Positions 1 to 13,232 of a DNA stretch of 64,000 nt are shown piece after piece; the stretch's first letter is position 1; every line of letters begins with the position of its first letter. The position numbers and the translations under genes were made by a program. This DNA is from Ficedula albicollis (lineage: Eukaryota > Chordata > Aves > Passeriformes > Muscicapidae), in assembly GCF_000247815.1 (NCBI RefSeq), contig NC_021678.1, positions 7,608,190-7,672,189 of the forward strand, in the 5' to 3' direction. The notes beneath the pieces were generated by a model, which had not been told where the DNA came from, searched no databases, and saw only the letters and a program-made list of their open reading frames with translations.

Positions 1-2655
1 AAATGAGTTCATTTGGTGATGTTTCTGTTCATTATTCATAGCAGGCCACTGAGGATAGGTTTGCAAGAAGTAGCACTTCAGATAGTGCTGACATCTCTGT
101 GACTTGAAATATTCTTCATGCTGTGGCTCTTCTTCTAGTCTGCCTTTTTTTGACAGTCACAAAGCTGAAAAGCATTGAAGTCCCAGAATCTGACTTCACT
201 TTCTCTACTTCTGGCTGTGGCCCATGCTGGGAGTGTGTCCCTCCTAGTGAAGTGCTTGCCTTCATCTGTGCTGTTCTAATGGCTGTAGCCCCCCCATGTT
301 TTTCCTTGGGATTCACTGTTTAGCCCTTTTTTGTGTTTAGCCCTTTTTTGTGCGTCTTTCTTTTTACATCCTCCTTTCACACGAGGGGATGATGTTTCCC
401 CTTTGCCAGTAGCTGGGCCCGGGGACAAGGATCCGCGTTTCCCGTCACCGTGGGTGTGTCAGAGGGAGGCCAAGGGCTGGCTGAGTGGCAAGCAGAGCTG
501 TCTGCTTTCTGAGCCGCTCGCCTACCCTCAGTCAGGCCACGGGGCAGGGCAGGAGGGAGCAACTGCAGTGGGCCTTGCCTCTGATTATGCTGTGTTGACT
601 TGGTGGGTGTCTGGTAACAGCATCTCAAATGTGTCAGCCCAGCAGCTTTTTAAAGAGCTCAATTGCTCTTAAATCCCTACTGCAGATAACGCTAGACTTG
701 AAGATCAAGCCAAATTATTTTCTTTCTGTAACTCCTGCTGCCAGTCCTTTTGTCACCTGCTACAGCCTGTTTAATTAGTGTAGTACTGAGGCCATTTTTT
801 ATGCACACTGCCAGTTTTACTGGTCTGGTTTTTTTTTCTGGAGTGCAGAAGAGAAGTGGATGTCTGCAACAGAGTGAGATTTGCTTCTCAAATTCTCTCT
901 TTTCTTTATAACTCCTATGTAACAAGAAGAGAGCTCTTGTTCTAATTCATGTCTGCTGATGGCAGATTTCAAGGAGTTCCAGCCTGGGATAAGGAGTGGG
1001 TTTACATCCTCCAAGTGCACTCCCTGTGGCTGAGTGTCACTGGAGAGGGCAGCTCCAGCTGCCATGAACCTGCTGGAAACTCCTGTGTTAAGATTGTGTC
1101 CAACAGAGTAGTTTGCCAGAGTTTGCTGGGTGGTATAAAAGGAGCAGAGTGTGACAGTGTGACAGTGAATTTTTTGGTGCATCTGAAGTCCTGTTCTAGT
1201 TGCCAACTTTATCCTGTGCTCAGTTGCTCAGTAAATTCGTTCATATTTTAGCTCCACAAAAGTCTGCTGACCTCACAGAGCAAGTGAAGGAAAAGAAGTA
1301 ATCTTTCCAGCTCTGCAAGTGTTGAAGGGGTTCCAATTCCACCCCTGAAAATTCTCCAATCTACTGACATTTTATTTTCTTTCCCTTATTTCTGGCTGTC
1401 ATAGACATGATAAGTAAAAAAGCTATACAAGATCGAATTCTGATTTCATACGTCTTCCAATGAAAGTTTTCTCCCAGAAAATACCTTTTTAGTTACAATT
1501 AATCTTAAACTTAGTTGTTTTTAAAATGAAATCAAATGAAGTTTCTGCCATTTTAGCTACAAAACCAAAACACAACGATGAATAACTTTGTGTGGGAAGC
1601 CCTTGACACTTTTTCTTTTAATATGATGTGTGGCAACTTATCACTACCCATATTTCTGGTTGCTTAAATGGCTTTCAATCCAGGAGATAGCATTAGTACA
1701 GCATGTTTTTCTGTTTAATGCAGACATTTGGGGTATGGGATATTTGACTCAAACCCAAACACACCCAGCATGTTCCCACTGATTTTGTCATTGCAACATC
1801 CCAGTCACTTAGGATGCCATGGCAGAGCTGTTTTTGCTGGTGGCAGCATTGCTCCTCAGAAGGAAGTCATGACTCAGGTAGTGTCCCAGGAACAGGAAGC
1901 CTTTCCTGGCTGCTGGGGTGAGACAGGTGTGCACTGCTCCCTGTGACAAAGGGGGATCTGATGTGACAGGCTGCTGTACCTGCAAGAGGAAAAGGTCTGC
2001 CCAGGACAAGTAGTGAGCATGCTGGGAAAAAAATTATTTAGAAGGCACTTCTGAATGCCGGGTAATCTTGAGGTCTGGAATGATGGTTCAGGATGAAACT
2101 GAGAGTGAAAACAAGCAGCTTTAAGAAAAGGAGGCCCCCTGGGTTTCCCTGTTCTGTACAGCCCTTAAGGAGGATGAGTGATGCCTTGGCCTGAGTGGGG
2201 ACAAGTGTTGTCTGTGCAGAGAACGAGGATCCCACCACTGGAGAGATCCGCTGGGATCCTGCTGTGACTTATCACCCACAGTGCAAACCAGAGGACTCTG
2301 AAGCACCACAGGCACAGTCTGCTGCTTTGACAGCCCTCATGAGAGGAGATTAGAAGGGCTTTGTCTGCTCACTTGAGCCTAATGAAAGGTGAGAGACAAT
2401 ATGGAAACGGCCTATAAATGCATCAGGAGAAACGAGAGCTGTGTGGGTGAAAGGAGTGTGCTGGCACAAAAGCCAAGAGCAGGTATGGTGCCTAGGAATA
2501 AACACAGGCTGTACCAGAGAAGCATGTTCTGATCCATAAAGGATGGAAGTCTGACATGGTAGGGACAGAATATGGCTTTTGGGGATGAATGTGGCTGTTT
2601 TATGGGGCAGTTTATCTCCTAGGTGGTCTACAATAGGAAGTAGATTAGACTCAAT
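1..2655. other. Gene-free unique sequence
   Basis: I see no convincing exon, RNA gene or transposon here. The open frames (longest 129 codons, minus strand, 817-1206) have no recognisable domain and no good splice-site pair. The segment at 380-660 is somewhat richer in G+C than its surroundings, but without a dense CpG cluster. A TATAAAA string at 1134-1140 is discussed under rejected items. The stretch is probably intergenic or intronic. Confidence 0.6.
318..351. repeat. 17-bp tandem duplication
   Basis: GTTTAGCCCTTTTTTGT occurs twice head to tail (starting at 318 and 335) with no mismatch. It is one of the many two-copy direct duplications in this window. Confidence 0.85.
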
Positions 2656-2715
2656 AATCTAATCTAATCTAATCTAATCTAATCTAATCTAATCTAATCT
2701 AATCTAACCCAATCT
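2656..2715. repeat. (AATCT)n pentanucleotide microsatellite
   Basis: Ten perfect AATCT units run from 2656 to 2705, followed by a variant unit AACCC and one more AATCT. The preceding sequence GATTAGACTCAATAATCT could have seeded the array. It also loosely resembles the GGACTnGATGATCT part of a degraded avian CR1 3' region, but that link is only a guess. Confidence 0.95.
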
Positions 2716-2721
2716 AATATT

Positions 2722-3587
2722 TTGTCACTGTCCTGGTCTTGCTCTGTGTTGGAGCCCACCAGTCAAGTCAGACCTCTCTCTCTTTACCTTCTTCCCCTGC
2801 TCCCACTCTCAGGAGTCTCCGTGCAGGGCTCTGTACCCTCCTGCAGTCCTACCCTCTTACATCCCTCCTACTGTACCCTCCTGCAGGAGGGGAAGATGTC
2901 CCCTTGCAATTTCCCTTTTTGCCAGTGATTACACCAGACCCCATGATGAATGTATAAAACATTTTGTTTTCCTTTAGTGTTTTCCTAAGAAAATAAGTTG
3001 AATCCCTTAGGCTGGGTTTCTCAGTGAGGTCTTCCTTTATCTTCTGTATAGGGAAGCCCTTTTAGCAGTTATGACTCTTCATGTGTCTTCTGCATTGGTC
3101 TAATTGTGTAATGTTATACACTGATAATTTACTAGAGGAAAAAAAAGAACTTTACCTGGCATAGTAATAGGAATATGAAATTAAATTGATTTACTTGAAT
3201 TTGGCTATTTGACTATACATGTAAAGATCCTCTCCCTTACCCTAAAGTCAGTATCCCATTTATTTCAGCTGTGCTATTGTATGCCATTTGTTTTAGCTGC
3301 AGTACTTTGCTTATAAATAAGGCGTAGGACCTTAGTTCTGGATGCTTCTCTGAAACACTTCAGCTTGCAGCTTTTAATCTAGCTAGTTAGATAACACAGT
3401 AATTACTGGTGGGAAAGATCAATGCCTCCAAAGCTCAGTGCATCCAAGGAGAACCTTCAGCCATGCTACAGAAGAATATATTTCTGCATTGATCTACCCA
3501 GCAGCATCAGAGCTCCTGGTTTAGCTGAGGTGGATGAGCGCTTAGAGGAGTGAATATGGATTGAAGTAGGGTCTCTCGTGTTTTCCA
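2722..3587. other. Gene-free unique sequence
   Basis: Single-copy AT-rich sequence with no recognisable gene. The part at 2770-2890 is pyrimidine-rich and contains a 16-bp direct repeat. The segment ends exactly where the 1.6-kb tandem duplication begins. Confidence 0.6.
2831..2886. repeat. 16-bp direct repeat, 40-bp spacing
   Basis: CTGTACCCTCCTGCAG occurs at 2831-2846 and again at 2871-2886. The sequence between is a related pyrimidine-rich string (CCTACCCTC, ATCCCTCCTA), so this may be a decayed short tandem array. Confidence 0.75.
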
Positions 3588-5196
3588 ATACTAAAATTCC
3601 TTTTACTTGCTGTATCATCCATACTGCATTTCAGCTCCAGGCCTTTTCATATTTTGTTTGTAGCTGTATGAAAACCTATTTTGGGTTAAGGAGTTATGCC
3701 CAACTCCATAGTGTCTGGTTTCAGTTCTCCACTCCATAAAGGCAAAAAAAGGGAAAGTCTCCATTTGGGTATATTATGACAGTATGACAGCCCTGTCTCT
3801 TAACAGGCATATGATTTAATTTCAGGTAGCTTTAATATGTGGATACAACTACTGGCACTGTTTCCAAATAGGTTTCTTTTATTCCTATTGTTGATCATTA
3901 AATATGGTGGATAAACAGCACCGTATCACCCATATGGTTTTGTTCTTGGAAATTTTCTTGAATAACAGCTGAAGCAATGTGTATATAGTTACAGCAATTA
4001 AAAACCTCTACTTTATAAAATCAAGGACAGGGCCTGCTAACAGAATATGAAAGCAGTGGGTATCTGTATGTAGGCTCTGCTTTCTCCTCAGACTGAGAAG
4101 TTGCACAAAGGGCTCACCTGCTGCAATTCTGGTTTAGCTTTACAATCTGTTTACCACTACTTTTGACTTGATTATTGTTTAATTGGAGATATTTAACATA
4201 AAAGTTTGTTACCAAAAGGGACACATGAGGATTGGAACACGAATTCAAACAGATAGGAGCTGAGAGGTAAATCAGTGCTGCTTTCCCAACCTTGACGTTA
4301 CTGCATCCTTGCTGAAACATCTGGAAATCTGCTGGCCTTGTTTACAGCCTCACCAGGGTTAGGGGCCACAAGATGTCAGTGTAGCACCAAGCATGAAGGA
4401 ATGGCAAGCGGGCTCGTGCAGCCCCTTGAATTGTCCTGCTGGTAAAAACCTGTTGACTCCTACTACAGTAGCAATTCTTGATACACTGGGGGAGGACATC
4501 ATTGAATAGGGAAAAAGCAAGTGAGAGAAGAACAGTTCCTTGCATTGTCCTCTCTGGTGGCTGCTAAAGAAAATCGTGTTCCAGAGTTCTGAGACAGATA
4601 ATAGCTCAAGAGACATCTCCAAAATCTTGGTTTTGTTGTTGCTTTCCCTGATTTCTGTTTCTAGGAGGTATAGTATGAGTCCAATACTGAACAAGAAAGG
4701 TGTTTATTAAAGACATCTCAGCACACTGGAACTGTGCTTTTCCAGGAGTGACTGTTTCTGGGTGCAAAAGGAACACTTGCTGTTTGCCTGTATGTATCTG
4801 CACCCCCAAGTGTGACAACACAGGAATCCACAAAAAATGGTACTGGAACAGTGCAGAGATGCCTGGGCCTGATTCCTTAAGTTAAAGCAGCTGTACAGAC
4901 TAGTCCATTCCCTCATTTATCTGTTCTTGTCTCAGAGGTGGTATTTCTTTTGGATTTGCTTAATTTTCTTTACCTGGTTTCCTCTTCTAGTTCAGATTTG
5001 TTCAGTCACAGTTTGGGTGATTACAGAAATGAGAGAGAAATTGCAAATCTTGGACACATTGTCAGCTATCGGATTTAAAAAAAAAATTAAAGGAAACCAT
5101 ATATTTTGTGATGTGCCAGATGAATAATTCCAGAACATATTTTATTAAAGAGGATGAAGTGCAGTGCTAATTTTTGGGAAAGTTTCCCTTCATTAG
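3588..5196 (+). repeat. 1.6-kb tandem duplication, copy 1
   Basis: This 1609-bp segment is repeated immediately downstream at 5197-6804 in the same orientation. I compared the two by eye and found about nine substitutions and no net length change, i.e. about 99.4% identity. Examples are TAGCTGTATG against TAGCTATATG near the start, and GGATGAAG against GAATGAAG near the end. It contains no recognised gene; the short open frames in it occur in both copies simply because the DNA is duplicated. Either it is a recent duplication or the assembler kept two haplotypes of one locus. Confidence 0.97.
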
Positions 5197-6804
5197 ATAC
5201 TAAAATTCCTTTTACTTGCTGTATCATCCATACTGCATTTCAGCTCCAGGCCTTTTCATATTTTGTTTGTAGCTATATGAAAACCTATTTTGGGTTAAGG
5301 AGTTATGCCCAACTCCATAGTGTCTGGTTTCAGTTCTCCACTCCATAAAGGCAAAAAAAGGGAAAGTCTCCATTTGGGTATATTATGACAGTATGACAGC
5401 CCTGTCTCTTAACAGGCATATGATTTAATTTCAGGTAGCTTTAATATGTGGATACAACTACTGGCACTGTTTCCAAATAGGTTTCTTTTATTCCTATTGT
5501 TGATCATTAAATATGGTGGATAAACAGCACCGTATCACCCATATGGTTTTGTTCTTGGAAATTTTCTTGAATAACAGCTGAAGCAATGTGTATAGAGTTA
5601 CAGCAATTAAAAACCTCTACTTTATAAAATCAAGGACAGGGCCTGCTAACAGAATATGAAAGCAGTGGGTATCTGTATGTAGGCTCTGCTTTCTCCTCAG
5701 ACTGAGAAGTTGCACAAAGGGCTCACCTGCTGCAATTCTGGTTTAGCTTTACAATCTGTTTACCACTACTTTTGACTTGATTATTGTTTAATTGGAGATA
5801 TTTAACATAAAAGTTTGTTACCAAAAGGGACACATGAGGATTGGAACACGAATTCAAACAGATAGGAGCTGAGAGGTAAATCAATGCTGCTTTCCCAAAC
5901 TTGACGTTACTGCATCCTTGCTGAAACATCTGGAAATCTGCTGGCCTTGTTTACAGCCTCACCAGGGTTAAGGGCCACAAGATGTCAGTGTAGCACCAAG
6001 CATGAAGGAATGGCAAGCGGGCTCGTGCAGCCCCTTGAATTGTCCTGCTGGTAAAAACCTGTTGACTCCTACTACAGTAGCAATTCTTGATACACTGGGG
6101 GAGGACATCATTGAATAGGGAAAAAGCAAGTGAGAGAAGAACAGTTCCTTGCATTGTCCTCTCTGGTGGCTGCTAAAGAAAATCGTGTTCCAGAGTTCTG
6201 AGACAGATAATAGCTCAAGAGACATCTCCAAAATCTTGGTTTTGTTGTTGCTTTCCCTGATTTCTGTTTCTAGGAGGTATAGTATGAGTCCAATACTGAA
6301 CAAGAAAGGTGTTTATTAAAGACATCTCAGCACACTGGGACTGTGCTTTTCCAGGAGTGACTGTTTCTGGGTGCAAAAGGAACACTTGCTGTTTGCCTGT
6401 ATGTATCTGCATCCCCAAGTGTGACAACACAGGAATCCACAAAAAATGGTACTGGAACAGTGCAGAGATGCCTGGGCCTGATTCCTTAAGTTAAAGCAGC
6501 TGTACAGACTAGTCCATTCCCTCATTTATCTGTTCTTGTCTCAGAGGTGGTATTTCTTTTGGATTTGCTTAATTTTCTTTACCTGGTTTCCTCTTCTAGT
6601 TCAGATTTGTTCAGTCACAGTTTGGGTGATTACAGAAATGAGAGAGAAATTGCAAATCTTGGACACATTGTCAGCTATCGGATTTAAAAAAAAAATTAAA
6701 GGAAACCATATATTTTGTGATGTGCCAGATGAATAATTCCAGAACATATTTTATTAAAGAGAATGAAGTGCAGTGCTAATCTTTGGGAAAGTTTCCCTTC
6801 ATTA
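5197..6804 (+). repeat. 1.6-kb tandem duplication, copy 2
   Basis: Head-to-tail copy of 3588-5196. The junction reads CATTAGATAC. The outer left edge reads CCAATACTA and the outer right edge CATTAATACAG, so ATAC is shared by both outer edges. That could be microhomology at the breakpoint or simply an alignment edge. The copy contains no recognisable gene. Confidence 0.97.
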
Positions 6805-8616
6805 ATACAGAGCTGTTGGCACAGTTGTGGCCTGGAGCTAAAGTTGTGTCTGAGCTCCATTCTGAGACTCAGACATCTGTGAATGGGATCTGTTTGGCAC
6901 AGGTGCTTCCAAAATACTCCCTGTCTCTCTTATGGACTGAAGCTAAAGCCAGTGCCACAGATGTGAAGAGCTGAGAACTTAAAATTGAATGCTTGGCCAC
7001 CATTTTCAGTTTGTGCCCCTTTAAATGTGTGCTTTGTGAATTTTCCAGGCTGTTTGTCCATGAAGACAGGTTATGGATACCAGTGAGCACTGGGAGAAGA
7101 CCTCAGTGGGAACTGCTAACCCATCTCTGTCCCTCCAGGGCAGAGACAGAGCTCATCTGTAATGATCAGACATAATGACATGCATTTCTCTAACTCGTAT
7201 TTTCTCACGAAATTTGTGTTCTGTTTAAACAGGTCTCTCAGTGTTGTAGTTTTTGAAACTGCTTGGAAAATCTGAACTGAGGGTAACAGAAACCTCAGCA
7301 TTTCTCTTAAACAAGGTCTGAAACAGTACTTCATGCAGAGTCTCATCCAAAGTGAAGTAAACCCAAGCAGTGTAAATGACAGGAGTGATTTCTGAACATC
7401 ACTGCAATGTGATTTCAGTGCATTTCACATAAGTGCATTTTAATTTCATTGATAAAAATTGTAAAAAAGGTCAAAACAGATAATAGTGACACTAAGACCA
7501 GAGTTGCTCAAGCTGTTTTCATCTCTGTGACCATGCAAGCCAGCAGCTACTGAATGTTGCAGGGGAAGTGCTGAGCTCTTGGTTTTGATGTTTTTGTAAA
7601 AACCACTGAATCAGTGACAAAATGATGACCTGATAAAACTTGTTTTATTGCTATTTTACTCATTCATTTTTTTATTGTATCTGTGCTATGGTAGGATATA
7701 GCCAACAAAATACCAAGGCAATTTTGTTTGGCACTCTAAAACCTAATCAGGCATGACCTAAACACTTCCTTACCATTGTGACAGCAAGGTTTGATTCTAT
7801 CTCTGCCAAAATCAATACATGAAAACTCACAAAGATAATACTTTAAATGAACTATGGCACTCATCAATTCTCCTCTTTCTCTGATTTTATGAACATAAAA
7901 CGTTCCTCTTTACATGGTGGACTTTTAGAACACACATGTATTTGGACTTTTTTGGTGGCAAGAATATAAAGTGCTGAGTCTTCATTAATGTAGGGGCCCC
8001 TATAGCAGATGCATATGGATAGATACTCTGATTTTTATTACAGCCTGTTAAATTATCACCAGTCTGCTCAGCCTGAGTATTATGCCTTAGGTACAGGAAT
8101 TAAGTATAATTGGCCTGCTTTGTTATCTTCACTGTGGAAGTGGAGATGGGTGAGTAGATTTTGAGCCGGGAAATACTCTTGACAATATTTTAAGGTTATT
8201 TCTCTTTACGTACTGCTTAAGGACAATCTGGTGTTGGTGAAGCATCTTGTAGCAAAGTGAGCTAGGAGAAAGGAAAATTAAACAGCTTGGCTTGAGGTAG
8301 CATTCTTTTCACTTTTGTCAGATGTGTACACTACAGACTTTAAAAGCTGTGCTTTGGTTTCACTTAAGTGCAGCAATTACATATTGCTATCACCCCAAAG
8401 AAAAATCTTCTAATCATATGGTAAGAAAAAAAATGAGTTGCTTTTAAGGCCTCATTTGAGAATACTAAACTGAAGTATGTGTCTTGTGCTTAGTGATTAG
8501 TATCTATCAATAAATCCAGGCATGAAAAACTGGGACTGCTGATGCACCTACAAGAGCACATCCAAATGATACAGAGATAGCTTTATGCAATGCATTTATC
8601 TGGCAGAGACATGAAA

Positions 8617-8682
8617 GGATCTCTGTTTCTCCTCCCTTTGTATTAGCACGAATGGATCTCTGTTTCTCCTCCTTTTGTATTA
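8617..8682. repeat. Two-copy tandem duplication, 37-bp offset
   Basis: A 29-bp string beginning GGATCTCTGTTTCTCCTCC is present at 8617-8645 and 8654-8682. The copies differ at one base (CCC against CCT in the pyrimidine block). Confidence 0.9.
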
Positions 8683-9340
8683 ATGTTCACCACACTACCC
8701 AGTCACCTTTTGGTGTGGAGGTAATTACTTCATTGATGTCCTAATCACCATCAGGATCTATTGCTGTTCAGTGACAGATGATCACTGTATGTTTGACCAT
8801 AGATTTAAAAACCCCTTTGTCCTTCATATTGCTCTCATATACATCACAACTTGCACAAAATCTGCTGCCATCCTTTGTGCTTTTGGAAAGGTCCTTTGCA
8901 GGAAGGCTGGGGTTCAGGGAAAATCCTTGTCATGCAGGCTTGCATTGCTTATTTTTCCCTTCAGTTTGCTGTTCCTCTTCAAACCCACTTTCCCAGCCTC
9001 TCCGGAAACAGGAAAAAAATCCCCAAATCTTCTTTGACCAAATACCCACCCACCCCACCTCTCCCAAGCTGAAAATCCAGGAGTTGAAAGCTCTGAAAAA
9101 AAGTTTTGCTCCTGAATTTGAGCAATCTCCCTTTTCTCAGTAGGACCTGACCATTACAAATACTGACTTGTTCCTTTCAGGGGTAGCTTTGGACTATGTA
9201 TGACGTCAGCTGCTGCTTGTCCTTCTGTATCTCAGCCTGGTTCTAGAGAAATGTAGCTGTGGGCCTCTGCCTGCCTGGCAAGTTTGTCCTGCCAGGTGAT
9301 GCAGCAGCTCTGAGAGCAGTATTAATGAGTGTGGGAACTA

Positions 9341-9446
9341 TCAGCAGGTCGTGCTTCCCTTGACAGGGATGACAAACTGTGCTGTGCATCCTCGCTGTCA
9401 GCAGGTCGTGCTTCCCTTGACAGGGATGACAAACTGTGCTGTGCAT
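9341..9446. repeat. Two-copy tandem duplication, 57-bp unit
   Basis: The unit starts TCAGCAGGTCGTGCTTCCCT at 9341 and again at 9398. The 49 bases shared by the two copies show no mismatch. After GTGCTGTGCAT the copies diverge (CCTCG against TTGCG), which marks the end of the unit. Confidence 0.95.
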
Positions 9447-11568
9447 TTGCGTCGTGTTTGTTTCCAGTACAGATGTATTTCAGATCTGCAGTATTCTAAC
9501 GTGACAGATGATGCAGGCTGAAGGCCATGCAGATGAGGAGAATGTCCACTTCTTTGGCAGCAGAATTTTGCAGTATTAGTGTATTTATGAATATGCTGCT
9601 TGAAATGGGATGCTGAAAACTAATTATTGTAAAAAAATATAAAGGTTAATAATGCCCAAAGAGAGATTATGGAAAAATGGAGGTTCTGCATTGAAGAGCT
9701 CTCCAATGTAATTGCCCAGATAACCAAGAGCCAGATGATATCAACAATATCAACACTGCTCATGCCAGTGAGCACTTACCCCACTGCATTTTCCCACTGC
9801 AACCAACACCACTGCTGGAATGCTCAGCCCAAGGCTGTCAGAGATCTTAGGAGACTTTTAAATGTTATTAAAACTCTGTTAACCTCACAGTTACCTCACC
9901 AGCAGTGCCTATGGGACAGCTGACTAAATACAGCCATTGTAAACTTGACTACAGTTTCCTTTTAATAAGTCAAATTGGATGGATAAAAGTATTTCTGCCA
10001 TGTGAATTACTGAAGACCATGTGTTTGAAACTTTTATTTCTTATTCTACTAGTGCTGGGCCAAAACCATACTGACTTGTCAGGGTCTGTTGCAGATTTCA
10101 AAACATGCAAATTTGCCCAAGGATAAAGACAATCTTGTGTAAATCAGTTTAGGTCAATATTCAGGTCAATAGTGTGAAGAAATGATTAACAATGGCTGAG
10201 CTAAATTTCAGTGAGGATTTAGGTTTGGGTGGATCTGAAACTTGTTAAAACCTGGAGAAAGAACTGGAATTCTTGTGTAGAATTGCACTGACCTGTATGA
10301 ATACCTGTAGACCTGAATGCTGCTTATAGCTGGTGTTCCAAGCAGAAGTGTGTTCAATTATAGCTGCAGTTTAATTTAGGAGAAAGGCTGAGTAGTAAAC
10401 TTAAAGCAAGCTGATGGGAGGTTGTTCCTCCTAGAAGTTTGCAGGAAATCAACAGAATGTTTTTTAATAAGCCTCATAGTCTCTGATTTGCACTTAGCCT
10501 CAAACAGAAGTGCTTTATTTCCTTTATCATTACATGAAATGCTTTCCTCCTCCTTTTAAAGGAAAGCTTTAAAGTTGCCAACCCAAAGTGACAATAATGC
10601 TGTTTGGAAAAATTCTCTGTGGCATGAAGTTTCACACCAAATGCTATGAAGTGGATAAAATCATCCTTAAAAATAGCACTTGAGTGTGAAAGGCCATCTC
10701 AGCATGTTTGATACATGAAAGATACAGTCAAGATTTATTTGATCTGAGTTTTCCATGAGAATTAAGATTCCTAATAGCTAAAACTACAATTACTCCAGTA
10801 ACAGCTTTGGGATACCATCTATTTGTTGGGAAACTTCCTGGAGATAATTTAGGTTTTATTCCACCACTAGTAACATGGCTACATCATTCCTCATTTTTCT
10901 TGGGAATCTGGAGGAAGGCAGTCTGATTTACCCCAGAAGACAAGCTGTGCACAAAGCAGAACAATGTTGTGGTGTGCACATAGGTACACATTAATCACTC
11001 ATTATTATTTATCAATAATTAAAGATGTATCTTTAATTTCAAACTCAGCAGCCCCAGCCATCCCTATCAGTGAGTTCCAGTGAATTCAGAGTGTTTCAGA
11101 AATAATCTAATAAACTTCAGACTGCAGTCTTACCATGGAGAGCTTTCTGTCTTTCTGGTCCTTTCTTGGAGATTCGCTTTCTTTTCAACAGATCAGCAAT
11201 ACAAAAAAAAATCTGTTCCCTGTTTTTTTTGCTTTCTTTTCTTCATGTCTTCTTGAATAAAGCCAATTAGGTCCCTGAATTAGGAGCTTTTTGGGTTTGG
11301 GGCTTTGTTTAAATAACAGCCTGGAGGAAGAGGTTCGAACACCTGTGGTCTCTTGATGGAGTGTCACAATTTGATTCTCTCAAGTCATGAAATTCTTTCC
11401 CTTTTCTCGCTCCTCTTTTGGTTTCAGGCTAATATTTGTACCTTTTGATAAGCAGATCTCCACAGGGACTTCTGGGTCTTAACCCCAGCATTCTCAGCCT
11501 GTGTTACTTTTGATAAAATCAGACAGTTTTGTGATCACTAAAAGCTGTGAAGAAAAATCCAGAAAAAG

Positions 11569-11614
11569 TCTCCTTTTTTCTTTCTTTCTCTTTTTTCCTT
11601 TTTTTTTTTTTTTT
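11569..11614. repeat. Pyrimidine (T-rich) low-complexity tract
   Basis: An uninterrupted run of T and C ending in 16 consecutive T. A polyadenine/T cluster also follows at 11660-11695. No open frame or retroposon body adjoins it. Confidence 0.85.
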
Positions 11615-13178
11615 GGAGGATTTCAGGCCCCTTAACACTCCTCCAGAAAAAGGAATAATATTTTTTTTTTAAGAGGAAAAAAAAGGGAACTAAGTGATGT
11701 TCCCTTGGAGCCCTGAAAAGGGAGAGCAGGGAGCACACAATACTTATGTGCCTGATAAATGGCTGTGTTGCAGAAAACTAAAACTCTGAAATGGCAAGAC
11801 AAGGCATGGAATTCTCATCTTGTATAAAGGACGATGATGATGTACAGATGTTTTGGGAAATCAGATTGTTAGGCTGACGTAGAGCTTTGACTTACCTGGG
11901 ACTTGATTAATACAATAGATTACAGATAAAATAGTTCACACGGTGAAAACCACTGATAGCTCTTTGTGGAAAAACAAAATAATGTGATAATCCCCTAACC
12001 AGTCTAGGAGATGATTCCCTTCCATATGAATCCAGTGATGTGGGAAACCCTCTTAGCACCCTGAAAAGGGGCCAGAACCTCACTGGAGATGCAGCTGTCC
12101 TGAGGATTTTAATTCTGGGGAATTTTTTTTTTGCCAGCTCCTCTTCAAATTATATTTTGATAATACTTTCTAGACAGAAACACTGGTTGATGGGAATCCG
12201 TGATAGATGTTACAAGTCCTGCACTTGGATTTGTTCCATGTGGAAACCCTGCCTTGTTTGTCTACAGAATAATGCATTCTGTTCTCCCCTTTGTAAGTTT
12301 AAAAGTATTGTTATCATTTGGGCGAGTGAAGAGTAGAGGTGCAGTAGAACATGCACGAGATTGGAAGTGTGAGCTGTGAAAGGTGGGGGCAAGGCCACAG
12401 ATTGAATAAAATAATGGAAATGTGAGTTACACCAGAACAGAGCAAAACAGGGTCAGAAACAGGGAGATGTGCAAATCCTGGTCGTCATCAGGGACCCAGA
12501 AAAGTTTTGGAAATGATCCTTCAGAGCAGAAGGAACATAAAAGTGAGGAACCAGCAAGAAAATAAAAACTTGGAAAAGAAAAGGTTAGGTTTTCATCATG
12601 TCTCCTGCACAGGATGGGGACTACAGGTAAAGGGGCTGAAAAAGCACGGAATGAGCAGCTCATCTTGAAGTGGATCAAAGCCACTGATTTTGGACAGAGT
12701 AGGATTTGTCAGGATTGTGACAAGGTTAGAATGTGGGCCCTGAACTACTTTAAGGCATGCTCAAAGCTCTGCAAAGTGAGAGAAACTAACCTACTGTTAC
12801 AGCTCACCCAAGGAAAACTGCTGTGTGACAGCTTGAGGAATTTAGGCCAAATTGAACAGGGAAAAGCAAAAACATTTTAAAAATTTACTTTGCTATTTCC
12901 AAAGTTGCATTGTATTCCAGATATGCAGGAACTTCTCATTTCCACATCTTTGCATAGAACTTATTGTTTCCCAATTACAATAAGGCATTACAATTTCACT
13001 TAAAAGATGGTCTAAAAAGAAAAATCCTCAAAACCTTTCAGAAAACTGAAAACCACCAAAATCATAGTACAGTGAGAGGCTTCTGTCTTTCTTAATTAAA
13101 ACTCTCAACGATTAAAATAAGTAAAGTGATTTGCATTTAATCTAACCTTTTTTAAAATTTATGTTCATCCACCAAAGT

Positions 13179-13198
13179 AAAAAAAAAAAAAAAAAAAA

Positions 13199-13232
<34 letters not shown>
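13179..13232. repeat. A22-C32 double homopolymer
   Basis: Twenty-two A are followed directly by thirty-two C, with no other base between. Flanks are unique sequence (ACCAAAGT on the left, TTATTCTCCC on the right). Long C/G runs are hard for every sequencing method, so the true length may differ. The A run might be a retroposon tail, but I see no body upstream. Confidence 0.9.

Larger units (their letters stand above)
6805..13178. other. Gene-free sequence with a few small repeats
   Basis: No exon with convincing splice sites or known protein similarity was found on either strand. Small duplications at 8617-8682 and 9341-9446 and a pyrimidine tract at 11569-11614 are listed separately. The rest is unique AT-rich DNA, probably intronic or intergenic. 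Confidence 0.6.

Noticed and set aside
1134..1140. TATAAAA followed by GGAGCAG, resembling a core promoter or an LTR TATA box
   Set aside because: No initiator, transcript, CpG island or LTR termini could be found around it. A seven-base AT match is expected by chance in 64 kb.
2600..2660. Possible degraded CR1 end in front of the AATCT array
   Set aside because: Only GATTAGACTCAATAATCT loosely matches a CR1 consensus that I recall. This is too short and too diverged to call.
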